A DNA stretch of 64,000 nt from the NCBI RefSeq assembly GCF_001424125.1, contig NZ_LMQI01000005.1, positions 913,495 through 977,494 of the forward strand. Direction: 5' to 3'. This stretch comes from Cellulomonas sp. Leaf395. Its GTDB lineage: Bacteria > Actinomycetota > Actinomycetes > Actinomycetales > Cellulomonadaceae. Below the pieces are notes generated by a model. The model had not been told where the DNA came from. It worked only from the letters and a program-made list of their open reading frames with translations, and did not search any database. Of the stretch, positions 7,922 to 16,860 are shown piece by piece. Numbering within the stretch: position 1 is the first letter of the stretch; the number at the start of each line of letters is the position of its first letter. Made by a program: the position numbers and the translations under genes.

Positions 7922-10027
7922 TCAGCTCGTGGCCGCTCCGAGCAGGCCGCGGCGGGCCAGCAGCGGGTCGATCAGCGGGTCGCGTCCACGCAGGTCGCGG
8001 AACGCGTCCATCGGGTCGAGCGACCCTCCACGCGACAGCAGCCGGGCGCGGAACTCGTCACCGTTGCGACGGTCGAGCCCGCCGTTCTCCCGGAACCACT
8101 CGACCGTGTCGGCGTCGAGCACCTCGGACCAGATGTACGAGTAGTACCCGGCCGAGTAGCCGCTGGCGAAGATGTGGTTGAAGTAGGTGGTCCGGTAGCG
8201 CGGCGGCACCGGGGCGTAGTCGACGCCGGCTCGCTTCAGCGCGGCCGCCTCGAACGCCTCGACCTCGTCGACGTCGGTCGGCACCTCGTCGGGCGACAGC
8301 CGGTACCAGGCCTGGTCGAGCAATGCGGCCGCGAGGTACTCAGTCGTCGCGAACCCCTCGCCGTCCTGACGGGCCGCGAGCAGCGTGTCCACCCACTCCG
8401 ACGGCATGGGCTCGCCCGTCTCGTGGTGCCGGGCGAACGCGCGCAGGATCGACGGGTCCCAGGCCCACATCTCGTTGACCTGCGACGGGTACTCGACGAA
8501 GTCCCGCGGGACGGCGGTGCCGGACTGCGAAGGCCACCGGACCGCGGAGAGCAGGCCGTGGATGGCGTGACCGAACTCGTGGAACATCGTGATCACGAGA
8601 TCCCAGGTCAGCAGCGTGGGCTCGCCGTGGGGAGGCTTGGGGACGTTGAGGTTGTTGACCACCACGGGACGCTCGTCGAGCAGCGTCGACTGGTCGACGA
8701 GGTTGTTCATCCACGCACCGCCGCGCTTGGACTCACGCGTCCAGAAGTCGGCGAGGAACAGGCCGAGCTCGCTGCCGTCCGCGTCGAACACCTCGAACAC
8801 GCGCACGTCGGGGTGGTAGCCCACGAGGTCGTGGCGCTCCGCGAAGGTGAGCCCGTAGAGCTCGGTCGCCGCGCGGAACACCCCGTCGGCCAGCACTCGC
8901 TCCAGCTCCAGGTAGGGGCGCAGGACCGCGTCGTCGAGCGAGCGGCGCTCCTTCTTGACCTGCTCGGCGTAGAACTGCCAGTCCCATGGCTCCAGCCGGG
9001 CACCGGGGTGGTCGTGACCGAGCGCGTCGGCCAGGTCGGCGCCCTCGTCGCGGGCGTTGGCGACAGCGACGGGCGCGAGGCGCTCGAGGATGTCCGAGAC
9101 GGCCTGTGCGGTCTTCGCGGTCGCGTCGGCAGCGACGTACTCCGCGTGGTGGGCGTACCCCAGCAGCTGGGCGCGCTCGGCACGCGTCCGGGCCAGGCTC
9201 AGCAGGGTCGGCCGCGTGTCGTGAGGGCCTGAGGCCCCCCGCCCCGCGGACGCGCGGAAGACCCGCTCCCGCAGGCCGCGGTCGCGCAGCGCGGCCAGTG
9301 GTGCCTGCTGTGTGGGCAGCGCCAGCTCGAGGAACCAGCCCTGCTCGTGGCCACGGGCTCGGGCGGCGAGCTCCGCGGCGTCGCGGGCGTCCTCGGGCAG
9401 ACCGTCGAGCTCGTCCTCGTCGGTCACCAGGACGCCGGCCGCGTTCGTGGCCGCCAGCAGGAGTCGACCGAACTCGGCCTCGAGGCTCATGATCTCGGCG
9501 TTCAGGGCTCGCAGGCGGTCCTGCGACGCCGCGTCGAGCCCGACCCCGGAGCGCACGAACTTCGTGTGCGTGCGGTGCAGCAGTCACGCGGTGTCGGGCT
9601 CGAGCTCCAGCGCGCCGGAGTCGACGTCTGCCTGCAGCGCGGCCACCCGGGCGAACAGGCGCTCATCGAGGTAGATCGCGTCGAGGTGCGCAGCGAACTG
9701 CGGTGCGAGCTCCTGCTCGATCGCGTCGAGCCCGGGGGTGGAGTCGGCGCTGGACTGGTTGTAGAAGCTCTCGACCGCGCGGTGCAGCAGGCGACCTGAG
9801 CGTTCGAGCGCCTCGAGCGTGTTCTCCACGGTCGGCGGGGCGGGGTCGGACGCGATCGCATCGATCTCCGCGCGCTGCTGCGCCATGCCGGCGAGCAGAG
9901 CGGGGCGGTAGTGCTCCTCACGGATCCGCGTGAAGTCGGGGAGCCCGTAGGGAAGGGTGGAGGGGGCTACAAAAGGATTGTCGGCAGGGAGGTCGGGAGG
10001 GAGATCGGTCGGCTGCATGGCGGACAT
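7922..10027 (-). pseudogene. M3 family peptidase (Dcp-like) interrupted by one in-frame stop
   Basis: Both halves lie in the same frame. The N-terminal part (10027-9587) reads MSAMQPTDLPPD through ENTLEALERSGRLLHRAVESFYNQ to LELEPDTA. It is stopped by TGA at 9584-9586, and the protein then continues LLHRTHTKFVRSGVGLD and runs 544 more residues to 7922. The catalytic FHEFGHAIHGLLS zinc motif and the C-terminal FASGYSAGYYSY segment are intact. Family members are about 680 residues with an Arg or similar residue at the stop, so a CGA-to-TGA change explains it. A GTG at 9556 could restart translation, giving a peptidase without its N-terminal helical part. It sits 26 bases downstream of the epimerase gene. 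Confidence 0.85.
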
Positions 10028-10055
10028 CATCGCCGACGGGTCCGACGTCCGCCCC

Positions 10056-11060
10056 TCACGACGTGCGGGCGAGGAACGCGTCCTCGGCGGCGTACGCGAA
10101 GAAGTCGCCCATCGCCTCCATGCGGACGAAGCCGGGGAAGGCCTCGCGCCAGTCCCGGGCCGCCGCAGCCTCGACCAGCCACGCGACGCAGGCACCGACG
10201 GTGTCCTCGTACCCGCCGGGGGCGACGTACCCGAGCTCGTCCGCCGCCCGCTGCATGTCGAGCACCAGCGGTCGCGGCACGGACCAGGGTGTCAGCCCCA
10301 GACCGTGCTCCGGAGCGCCCGGGACGGTGACCAGGCGCGACGTGACCCCCATGGCCGCGTCGACCGCCCTGGCGATCTCGGCGACCGTGAGCGCCTCCGG
10401 GTCGGCGGCGTTCAGCACCCGGTGCCCCGGCCGCCGCGCCGACAGCCGGACCAGCTCGCCCAGGACCGCGGTCGCGGTGGTGTGGAACCTGCTGAGCCCG
10501 TCGTAGGCGAGCACGCGCACGTCGCGGCCGTCGAGCACCCGCTTGACGAAGCACCACTCGCGCGGCTGGACGCAGCCGGGTCCGTGGATGGCACCTGGCC
10601 GCAGGATCGTGGTGGGCACGGGGGACGCCGACCACGCCTGCTCGAGCGCCACCTTCCCGGTCGCGTAGGTGTGGCGCCCGGGTCCGACGGTCGGCTGGTC
10701 CTCCGTCACCGGGACGGGGAAGCTCCCGAACTCCGCGGACTCCAACCCGTCGCCCGCGCCGTCGACGTAGACGGCCGCGCTTGAGACGACGACCGCCGAC
10801 CCGATCCGGTCGGCCCGCTCGAGCAGCGCGGTGGCCTCCCGGTCGTCGTACGCGACCACGTCGACCAGCACGTCCACACCACCGGCGAGGGCCTCGTCGA
10901 GCGCGGCGGGATCGTCGCGATCGCCGAGCACGAGTCGCGCGCCACCGACGTCCGCGTCGTTCCGGGCCAGCACCCGCACGTCCCAGCCGTCTCCGAGCAG
11001 CGCGGGCACCACAGCCCGGCCGATCTGCCCGCTGCCACCGATCACCAGTGCCGTCGTCAT
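10056..11060 (-). CDS. NAD-dependent epimerase/dehydratase family protein
   Basis: An extended short-chain dehydrogenase of 334 residues. It starts with the Rossmann motif ALVIGGSGQIGRAV (GxxGxxG), has an acidic residue region after the second strand, and carries the catalytic YATGK pair (about residue 165) with upstream SSAAVYV. Substrate is unknown; sugar nucleotides or small carbonyl compounds are typical. The ATG lies six bases after TAGCCT, suggesting a leaderless mRNA. The broken M3 peptidase gene follows on the same strand. Confidence 0.85.
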   Translation of the reverse strand: MTTALVIGGSGQIGRAVVPALLGDGWDVRVLARNDADVGGARLVLGDRDDPAALDEALAGGVDVLVDVVAYDDREATALLERADRIGSAVVVSSAAVYVDGAGDGLESAEFGSFPVPVTEDQPTVGPGRHTYATGKVALEQAWSASPVPTTILRPGAIHGPGCVQPREWCFVKRVLDGRDVRVLAYDGLSRFHTTATAVLGELVRLSARRPGHRVLNAADPEALTVAEIARAVDAAMGVTSRLVTVPGAPEHGLGLTPWSVPRPLVLDMQRAADELGYVAPGGYEDTVGACVAWLVEAAAARDWREAFPGFVRMEAMGDFFAYAAEDAFLARTS

Positions 11061-11069
11061 CGTCCGAGG

Positions 11070-12188
11070 CTAGGCGAGAGCCCCGGCCGCGGTCGCGTGC
11101 GTCGGGTAGCCGTGGGCTCGGCCGACCGCGGCGTTGTAGAGCTGCCCGGCGTGCGTCGTCAGCCCCGCGCCGAGGGCGGGGTCGGCTGCGGTCGCGGCCG
11201 TCCACCCGAGGTCCGCGAGCGCGTTGAGGTACGGCAGCGTCACGTTGGTCAGTGCCCGGGTGGACGTGACGGGGACGGCGCCGGGCATGTTGGCGACGCA
11301 GTAGAAGACGGACCCGTGCACCCGGAACGTCGGGTCGTCGTGCGTGGTGGGGCGCGTGTCCTCGAAGCAGCCGCCCTGGTCGACGGCGACATCGACCAGG
11401 ACGGAGCCGGGCCGCATACGGGCGACCAGCTCGTTGGTGACGAGGTGCGGTGCGCGCGCGCCGGGCACCAGCACGGCGCCGATGACGAGGTCGGCGTCGA
11501 GGACCTCGCGCTCGATCGCGTAGGCGCTGGACGCGATGGTGCGGACGCGTCCGCCGAAGGCGGAGTCGGTGTCCCGCAGCCGCGGCATGGACAGGTCGAG
11601 CACCGCGACGTCGGCGCGCATCCCCACGGCGATCTCGGCGGCGTGCCGGCCGACGACCCCACCACCGAGCACGACCACCTTCGCGGCGTCCACGCCGGGG
11701 ACACCGCCGAGCAGGACCCCGGCGCCGCCCTCGTTCTTCATGAGGTGGTAGGCGCCGACCTGGGTGGCGAGCCGGCCGGCGACCTCGCTCATCGGGGCGA
11801 GCAGCGGCAGGGACCCGTCGGGCAGCTGCACCGTCTCGTAGGCGAGGGACGTGGTCCCGGCCGCGAGCAGGGCGTCGGTGGCCGGCCGGTCGGCCGCGAG
11901 ATGCAGGTAGGTGAACAGGACGAGGTCGTCGCGCAGGTGGCCGTACTCGGACGGCACCGGTTCCTTGACCTTGCAGACGAGGTCCGCGCTCCCCCAGACC
12001 TCGGCCGCGTCGGCGAGGATCGTCGCCCCGGCGGTGGCGAACTGCTCGTCGCTGATGGCCGAGCCCAGCCCGGCTCCGGCCTGGATCAGCACCTGGTGAC
12101 CGGACCCGACCAGCTGGTGCACCCCCGCGGGCGTGAGCGCGACGCGGTACTCGTGGTTCTTGACCTCGCTGGGGATGCCGACCTTCAT
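11070..12188 (-). CDS. ald: Alanine dehydrogenase
   Basis: This enzyme interconverts L-alanine and pyruvate plus ammonia with NAD(H), in nitrogen and carbon balance. The 372-residue protein has the family N terminus MKVGIPSEVKNHEYRVALTP, the substrate-binding lysine and histidine regions (CKVKEP, YLHLA) and the nucleotide motif VVLGGGVVGRHAAEIA near residue 170. A GGAGACC ribosome site precedes the ATG. It is divergent from an Lrp/AsnC regulator, the arrangement seen for ald control in mycobacteria and relatives, so the neighbour probably senses alanine. Confidence 0.95.
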   Translation of the reverse strand: MKVGIPSEVKNHEYRVALTPAGVHQLVGSGHQVLIQAGAGLGSAISDEQFATAGATILADAAEVWGSADLVCKVKEPVPSEYGHLRDDLVLFTYLHLAADRPATDALLAAGTTSLAYETVQLPDGSLPLLAPMSEVAGRLATQVGAYHLMKNEGGAGVLLGGVPGVDAAKVVVLGGGVVGRHAAEIAVGMRADVAVLDLSMPRLRDTDSAFGGRVRTIASSAYAIEREVLDADLVIGAVLVPGARAPHLVTNELVARMRPGSVLVDVAVDQGGCFEDTRPTTHDDPTFRVHGSVFYCVANMPGAVPVTSTRALTNVTLPYLNALADLGWTAATAADPALGAGLTTHAGQLYNAAVGRAHGYPTHATAAGALA

Positions 12189-12286
12189 GGTGGTCTCCGT
12201 CCGGGCTGATCGTCGCAGTTCCCCTATTCTGAACTTTCTTTGTTGCGATCGCGTGACGACGAGCGATGATTCGCTAGATTCGTGCC
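12189..12286. promoter_or_regulatory. ald-lrp divergent promoter with palindrome
   Basis: This 98-base gap holds both promoters. On the plus strand TAGATT (12275-12280) lies six bases before the regulator ATG. A palindrome AGCGA-TGAT-TCGCT spans 12262-12275 and touches this -10 hexamer, and GCGATCGC (12245-12252) lies just upstream. On the minus strand CAGAAT near 12230 could be the ald -10 element. The AT-rich stretch around 12225-12245 stands out from its GC-rich surroundings. The palindromes are good candidates for Lrp-type binding sites; this is inference. Confidence 0.5.
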
Positions 12287-12808
12287 ATGCCCGTCACAGA
12301 TTCGTCCAACCCGACGTCTTCCGGTCCGGGCCGAACAGCGTTCGGCGCCGTCGAGCTCGACGACGTCGACCGGCGCCTGCTCCGTGAGCTCGAGCGCGAC
12401 GGCCGGATCTCCAACAAGGAGCTCGCGGCGCTCGCCGGGATCGCCCCGTCGACGTGCCATGCCCGGGTCCGCGCCCTGCGAGAGTCGGGTGTCCTGCGCG
12501 GTTTTCACGCCCAGGTGGACCCGGAGGCGGTCGGTCGCGGGCTGCAGGCGATGATCGCCGTGCGGCTGCAGCCGTCCGCGCGGGCTCGGCTCACCGAGGT
12601 GGCGCACCGGTTGGCGCAGCGGCCCGAGGTGCGGGACGTGTACCTGCTTGCCGGGGTCGACGACGTGCTCGTGCACGTGGCAGTGCGTGACTCCCCCGAG
12701 CTGCGGGCCTTCGTGCTCGAGCACCTGAGCACCCGCCCCGAGGTCGCCCACACCCAGACCAGTCTGGTGTTCGAGCACGTGCACGCCCCGGGGACGGCGT
12801 CGATCTGA
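12287..12808 (+). CDS. Lrp/AsnC family transcriptional regulator
   Basis: A 173-residue feast/famine regulator. An N-terminal winged helix (about 25-75: LDDVDRRLLRELERDGRISNKELA then APSTCHARVRALRESGVLRG) is followed by the RAM ligand-binding and oligomerisation domain (VYLLAGVDDVLVHVAV). The first 22 residues are an extra non-conserved tail. Divergent from ald with shared regulatory DNA, so it most likely activates ald in response to alanine and represses itself. The leaderless start follows TAGATT by six bases. Confidence 0.9.
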   Translation: MPVTDSSNPTSSGPGRTAFGAVELDDVDRRLLRELERDGRISNKELAALAGIAPSTCHARVRALRESGVLRGFHAQVDPEAVGRGLQAMIAVRLQPSARARLTEVAHRLAQRPEVRDVYLLAGVDDVLVHVAVRDSPELRAFVLEHLSTRPEVAHTQTSLVFEHVHAPGTASI

Positions 12809-13708
12809 TCAGCCCGCCACCCGGGCCCAGACGGCGGCCTGGCGCAGGAGGTGGCGCCCGCCGGGCTCGTCGCGGAGCTGGTCCCAGACCCACAGCGCCG
12901 ACTCGGTCGAGCGCGCGAACGCCCAGGCCGCGATCCGGTCGGGGTCCAGGTCGAGCAGCCCGGCGAGCAGGGCCACCCGGTCGCGCAGCACGCTCACCGG
13001 GTCGGGGTGCTCGAACGGGTCGTCGACCTGCTCCAGCAGCGGCCACAGGTCGTACGCCGGGTCGCCGCGCATCGGCTTGGGGTCGATGGCGAGCCAACCG
13101 CGCTCTCCCGCGGCCAGGATGTTGCCGGGGTTGAGGTCGCCGTGCACCAGCGCGTCCGACCACCCCGGGAGGGTCCGCAGCAGCTGGGCCGCGCCGGTGA
13201 CATCGACGCCGTGCCGAGACCCGCGGTCCTCCAGCAGGTCCGCCCAGCCGGCGCAGACGTCGGCCATCGACGGGACTGCGACCTCACCAGCGACGAACCA
13301 CAGCGACCGGGCGACGTCCGCGGCGGTGGTCAGGCGCTCCTGCGGGCTCCCCGGTGCACGGGACAGCGGCGTGCCGGGCTCGATGCGCTCCAGCAGCAGC
13401 GCCCAGTCGTCCTCGTGCGCCCCGAGCAGCCGCGGGACACCGTGCCCGTGCCACGCGCGCAGCGCCGCTGCCTCGTGGCGCGCCTCGTCGTGCGGGAAGG
13501 AGATCTTCAGGACCACCGACCGGCCGTCCTGCAGGGCGGCCGGTGCGCACCAGGACGCCGACCCGTCCGTGAAGGGGGCCCCGAGCTGCAGCGACCACCG
13601 CTCGCGAGCCCGGGCGACCACGACCGGCAGCCGCCCGATCCACTCGGCACCGGCGGGCGTGCGGCCGACGCCGTCGCACAGGATGGCGGGAACGACCACA
13701 CCGGACAC
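12809..13708 (-). CDS. Aminoglycoside/hydroxyurea-type phosphotransferase (APH(6)-like)
   Basis: A kinase-fold protein of about 299 residues. It has the Brenner motif LVHGDLNPGNIL (catalytic Asp and Asn), and the metal-binding AIDPKPMRGDPAYDLWPL typical of the streptomycin 6-kinase/hydroxyurea phosphotransferase group. VVLKISFPHDE holds the ATP-binding lysine. Chromosomal copies like this do not always confer resistance; the natural substrate is unknown. The GTG at 13708 is preferred because GAGAGGGAG lies seven bases before it; the GTG at 13714 is too close to that site. It is divergent from the metzincin gene. Confidence 0.85.
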   Translation of the reverse strand: MSGVVVPAILCDGVGRTPAGAEWIGRLPVVVARARERWSLQLGAPFTDGSASWCAPAALQDGRSVVLKISFPHDEARHEAAALRAWHGHGVPRLLGAHEDDWALLLERIEPGTPLSRAPGSPQERLTTAADVARSLWFVAGEVAVPSMADVCAGWADLLEDRGSRHGVDVTGAAQLLRTLPGWSDALVHGDLNPGNILAAGERGWLAIDPKPMRGDPAYDLWPLLEQVDDPFEHPDPVSVLRDRVALLAGLLDLDPDRIAAWAFARSTESALWVWDQLRDEPGGRHLLRQAAVWARVAG

Positions 13709-13798
13709 CTGCACGCTCCCTCTCGCTCTCTGGCTCTCGCATCTCGGCCGCATATGCGATCCTGCGGCGACCGACGTCGGACACAAGGGGGTGACGCA

Positions 13799-14707
13799 GT
13801 GAGCGCTGGGGACCCGCAGGGGCTGAACCCCTGGGTCGACGCGCGCGGTGCGCAACCCTACCCGCTGCTCCTGCCGCACCCTCGGTACGCCGCCGAGGAG
13901 AACGTCGTCCGCTTCCTCGGCGCGCCGGCACGCGTCCGCCGAGGACCGCGACCCGCCATCCTGGTGCTGGGTGCCATGCTGATCGGGGTGGTGGCTGCAG
14001 GGAGCCTCTGGTGGACGTCGACGTCGTCGGCGTTCGGTCCACCGGCGGGACTGGAGGAGTCGGCGCTCCCCCTGGGTGCCCCGCCGCCGGATCGGCACGC
14101 GACGTCCGGGAGCTTCGCGTTCAGCGCCGTCCAGCCCGACGGCGGCGGCCCCGTCGCGTACAGCCCGTGCCGGCCGATCCACTACGTCGTCCGCCCGGAC
14201 GGCGCACCGGCGGGCAGCGAGGAGTACGTCCGGGCCGCGGTCGAGCGGGTGTCGGCCGCGACCGGGCTCCAGTTCGTCGACGACGGGATCACGCAGGAAG
14301 CACCGAGCGCGGCCCGCGAGGCGTACCAGCCCGAGGCCTACGGCCGCCGCTGGGCACCCGTCCTCATCGCCTGGTCATCCGCGGCGGAGTCGCCCGAGCT
14401 GGCGGACGACGTCGCCGGGATCGCGGGCTCCGCCTCGGTGACGCGAGCCGGCCGGACGGTCTACGTCACCGGGTCGGTCACCCTCGACAGCGAGGACATC
14501 GGCGCGCTGGCGGCAGTACCGGCCACCCGGGCGGTCGCGCTCGGCGTCGTCACCCACGAGCTCGCCCACCTGGTCGGGCTCGACCACGTCGACGACCGGG
14601 CGCAGCTCATGTACCCGAGCACCAGCCTCGCGATCTCCGACTTCGGCACCGGTGACCTCGCCGGGCTCGCCGCGCTCGGCACCGGCGAGTGTGCGCCGGA
14701 CGTCTGA
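13799..14707 (+). CDS. Membrane-anchored matrixin-like zinc protease
   Basis: A 302-residue protein with a cytoplasmic N terminus of about 50 residues, one membrane segment at about 55-75 (AILVLGAMLIGVVAAGSLWW) and an extracytoplasmic domain. The C-terminal part has VVTHELAHLVGLDHVDD, an HExxHxxGxxH metzincin zinc site, followed by LMYPS with the Met-turn. PIHYVVRPDGAP and AVERVSAATGLQFVDDG are typical of matrixin-type domains. The GTG start has AAGGGGGTG upstream. The frame runs far upstream, but that part overlaps the APH gene. Cell-surface or exported-protein processing is the likely job; targets are unknown. Confidence 0.8.
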   Translation: MSAGDPQGLNPWVDARGAQPYPLLLPHPRYAAEENVVRFLGAPARVRRGPRPAILVLGAMLIGVVAAGSLWWTSTSSAFGPPAGLEESALPLGAPPPDRHATSGSFAFSAVQPDGGGPVAYSPCRPIHYVVRPDGAPAGSEEYVRAAVERVSAATGLQFVDDGITQEAPSAAREAYQPEAYGRRWAPVLIAWSSAAESPELADDVAGIAGSASVTRAGRTVYVTGSVTLDSEDIGALAAVPATRAVALGVVTHELAHLVGLDHVDDRAQLMYPSTSLAISDFGTGDLAGLAALGTGECAPDV

Positions 14708-14759
14708 CCTAACCCTTCACATCCGGTCCGCACGACCTCACACGGAACTCCCAGCCTGG

Positions 14760-15476
14760 TTGCGTACCCTCGCCAGAGACGCGTCACCACCGCCAGCCCT
14801 TGAGGAGCCCGTCATCCCCCGTCGCCCGATCGTGCTCGTGCACGGCACACGGACCTCGTCCGTGATCTGGCGTCGGCAGGTGGACGCGCTCGAGCGCTCG
14901 GGACACCTCACGGTCGCGATCGACCTGCCGGGGCACGGACGACGGTCGCACGAACGCTTCAGCCTGGACGGCGCCCTGGCGGCCATCGACGACGCCGTCG
15001 AGGCCTGCCCCGAGCCCCCGCTGCTGGTCGGGCTCTCCCTCGGCGGCTACACGAGCCTCGCGTACGCACGCCAGCACGAGCACAAGATCGCGGGCGTGGT
15101 CCTGGCGGGCTGCTCGACGGAGATCAAGGGCAAGCCCCTCGCCGCCTACCGGCGCGCCTCCGGGATGCTCGCGCGAGCACTGCGGCTGGGTGGCCCGAAC
15201 TGGCACGTGGTGACCGACATGCTCACGGCGCTCGCGGGCTACTCGCCGCTGGCGGACCTGCGTGGCACGGCGGTGCCCGTGTGGCTGGTCAACGGTCGCC
15301 GTGACCCGCTGCGGCTCGACGAGCGCCGCTACCTCGAGGCCCGCCCAGGGACGCGGCTGACGGTCGTCCCGCGCGCAGGTCACGACGTGAACGCCCACGC
15401 GCCCGTCGCGTTCAACCGCATCCTGCTCGACGCCCTGCACGAGCTGCGTCACCGCGGCGGCCTCGCCCTCGCGTGA
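14760..15476 (+). CDS. Alpha/beta-fold hydrolase; start codon uncertain
   Basis: An alpha/beta hydrolase with oxyanion motif VLVHGTRTSSVIW, nucleophile elbow GLSLGG, an acid in NGRRDPLRL and the catalytic His in RAGHDVNAHAP. No lid domain of known type is visible; the substrate is unknown. The start is odd. TACCCT at 14765-14770 looks like a -10 element, so the TTG at 14760 would lie upstream of the mRNA start. A perfect GAGGAG (14802-14807) is followed after six bases by ATC (14814), and no ATG or GTG in frame occurs until 14832, inside the core strand. TTG is used here only as the nearest conventional codon. Confidence 0.75.
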   Translation: MRTLARDASPPPALEEPVIPRRPIVLVHGTRTSSVIWRRQVDALERSGHLTVAIDLPGHGRRSHERFSLDGALAAIDDAVEACPEPPLLVGLSLGGYTSLAYARQHEHKIAGVVLAGCSTEIKGKPLAAYRRASGMLARALRLGGPNWHVVTDMLTALAGYSPLADLRGTAVPVWLVNGRRDPLRLDERRYLEARPGTRLTVVPRAGHDVNAHAPVAFNRILLDALHELRHRGGLALA

Positions 15477-15507
15477 GCCACGCGCTCAGCGAGGCACAGT
15501 AGGGGGC

Positions 15508-16860
15508 GTGGACCCCGCGCAGCTCGCCGACGCCTCCCGGCTGCGGACCCGCGCGACCGTGCTGCACGCCGACGCGGACTCGTTCTTCGCCGCCGTCGAG
15601 CAACGGGACAAGCCGTCCCTGCGCGGCCGACCGGTGCTCGTCGGCGGGACCGGCCCGCGCGGCGTCGTCTCCACGGCGTCCTACGAGGCCCGCCGCGCGG
15701 GGGCACGGTCCGCGATGTCGATGAGCCGCGCACGCCGGCTCAGCCCTGCGGCGGCCGTGCTCTTCCCCCGCTTCGAGGCCTACTCGGCGTACTCGCGCGT
15801 CATCATGGCCGAGCTGGGGACGTTGTCCGAGCTGGTCGAGCCACTGAGCATCGACGAGGCCTTCGTCGACCTGGAGGCCGGCCCGTTCGCCGACGACCCC
15901 GCCGGTGCGGCCACCGAGGTCCGGGCACGGATCCGCGAGCGCACCGGCCTCGCGGTCTCCATCGGCATCGGCCGGACCAAGCTCGTCGCCAAGCTGGCCT
16001 CCGATGCGGGCAAGCCGGACGGGTTGCTCGTCGTCGAGCCTGCCGACGAGGACGGCTTCCTCCTGCCGCTGCCGGTGCGCGCGGTGCCCGGTATCGGTCC
16101 GGCGACGGCGGCGGCCCTGGAGCGGCTCGACGTCCGCACGGTCGCGGACCTGCGCCGTCAGCCGCTCGACATCCTCACCATGACGGTGGGCGAGTCGTCC
16201 GGCGTCAACCTGTTCCGACTCGCGCGTGGCATCGACCCCCGGCCTGTCGCACCCAGCGGTGAGCGCAAGTCGGTGGGCGCGGAGCGCACGTTCGCCCAGG
16301 ACATCTTCGGGACGGACCTGATCGCCGCTGCCGTCGACCGGGTCACCGACGAGGCGCTGCGCCGCCTGACCGCGCACGGGGGCGGCGCACGGACGGTCGT
16401 CGCCAAGGTCCGGTTCGCCGACTTCACCACGCTGACGCGATCCGTCACGCTCCCCCAGCCGAGTGCGGAGCCCGCCGAGCTGCGCGCCGCCGCGCACCAG
16501 GCGGCCCGCGCGGCCGGCATCAGCGACTCCGTGCGGCTGCTGGGCGTCTCGTTCCACAACCTGTCCGCGCACGCACAGCTGACGTTGCCGTGGGACTCGG
16601 AGGAGACCGTCCCGGTGGCCGTCGACGAACCGGCGGACGGCCCGGCGATGCTCGGGCTGCTCACCGAGCAGAACGCGCGTCCGGGCCTCGACATCGAGCA
16701 CGAGTCCCTCGGCCGCGGCTGGGTGGTGCACGTCCGGGGTCGGCAGGCGACGGTCCGGTTCGAGAGCGTCGACACCCCGCCCGCACGCTCGCAGGTGCTC
16801 GACCTCGACGCCGACCCGCTGCTGCTCGTGCCGCCGCTACCTCGTACGCTCGACGGATGA
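15508..16860 (+). CDS. dinB: DNA polymerase IV (Y-family)
   Basis: A catalytically complete Y-family lesion-bypass polymerase of 450 residues. The active-site acids are present in LHADADSFFAAVEQ and SIDEAFVDLE; YEARRAGARSAMS and the AVPGIGPATAAALERL helix-hairpin-helix follow, then the little-finger domain (about 240-350). A C-terminal extension of about 100 residues is typical of the longer actinobacterial DinB. It contrasts with the catalytically dead ImuB at 31 kb. GTG start, with CACAGT seven bases upstream. The stop overlaps the cupin start (ATGA). Confidence 0.93.
   Translation: MDPAQLADASRLRTRATVLHADADSFFAAVEQRDKPSLRGRPVLVGGTGPRGVVSTASYEARRAGARSAMSMSRARRLSPAAAVLFPRFEAYSAYSRVIMAELGTLSELVEPLSIDEAFVDLEAGPFADDPAGAATEVRARIRERTGLAVSIGIGRTKLVAKLASDAGKPDGLLVVEPADEDGFLLPLPVRAVPGIGPATAAALERLDVRTVADLRRQPLDILTMTVGESSGVNLFRLARGIDPRPVAPSGERKSVGAERTFAQDIFGTDLIAAAVDRVTDEALRRLTAHGGGARTVVAKVRFADFTTLTRSVTLPQPSAEPAELRAAAHQAARAAGISDSVRLLGVSFHNLSAHAQLTLPWDSEETVPVAVDEPADGPAMLGLLTEQNARPGLDIEHESLGRGWVVHVRGRQATVRFESVDTPPARSQVLDLDADPLLLVPPLPRTLDG

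Noticed and set aside
9584..9586. Selenocysteine codon in the M3 peptidase
   Set aside because: M3 peptidases do not use selenocysteine at this site, and no SECIS-like hairpin was noticed immediately after the TGA; a nonsense mutation is simpler.
12809..13708. Acquired antibiotic resistance gene
   Set aside because: The APH-type kinase has the same composition as its neighbours and no mobile context, so it is treated as a chromosomal housekeeping-type kinase.
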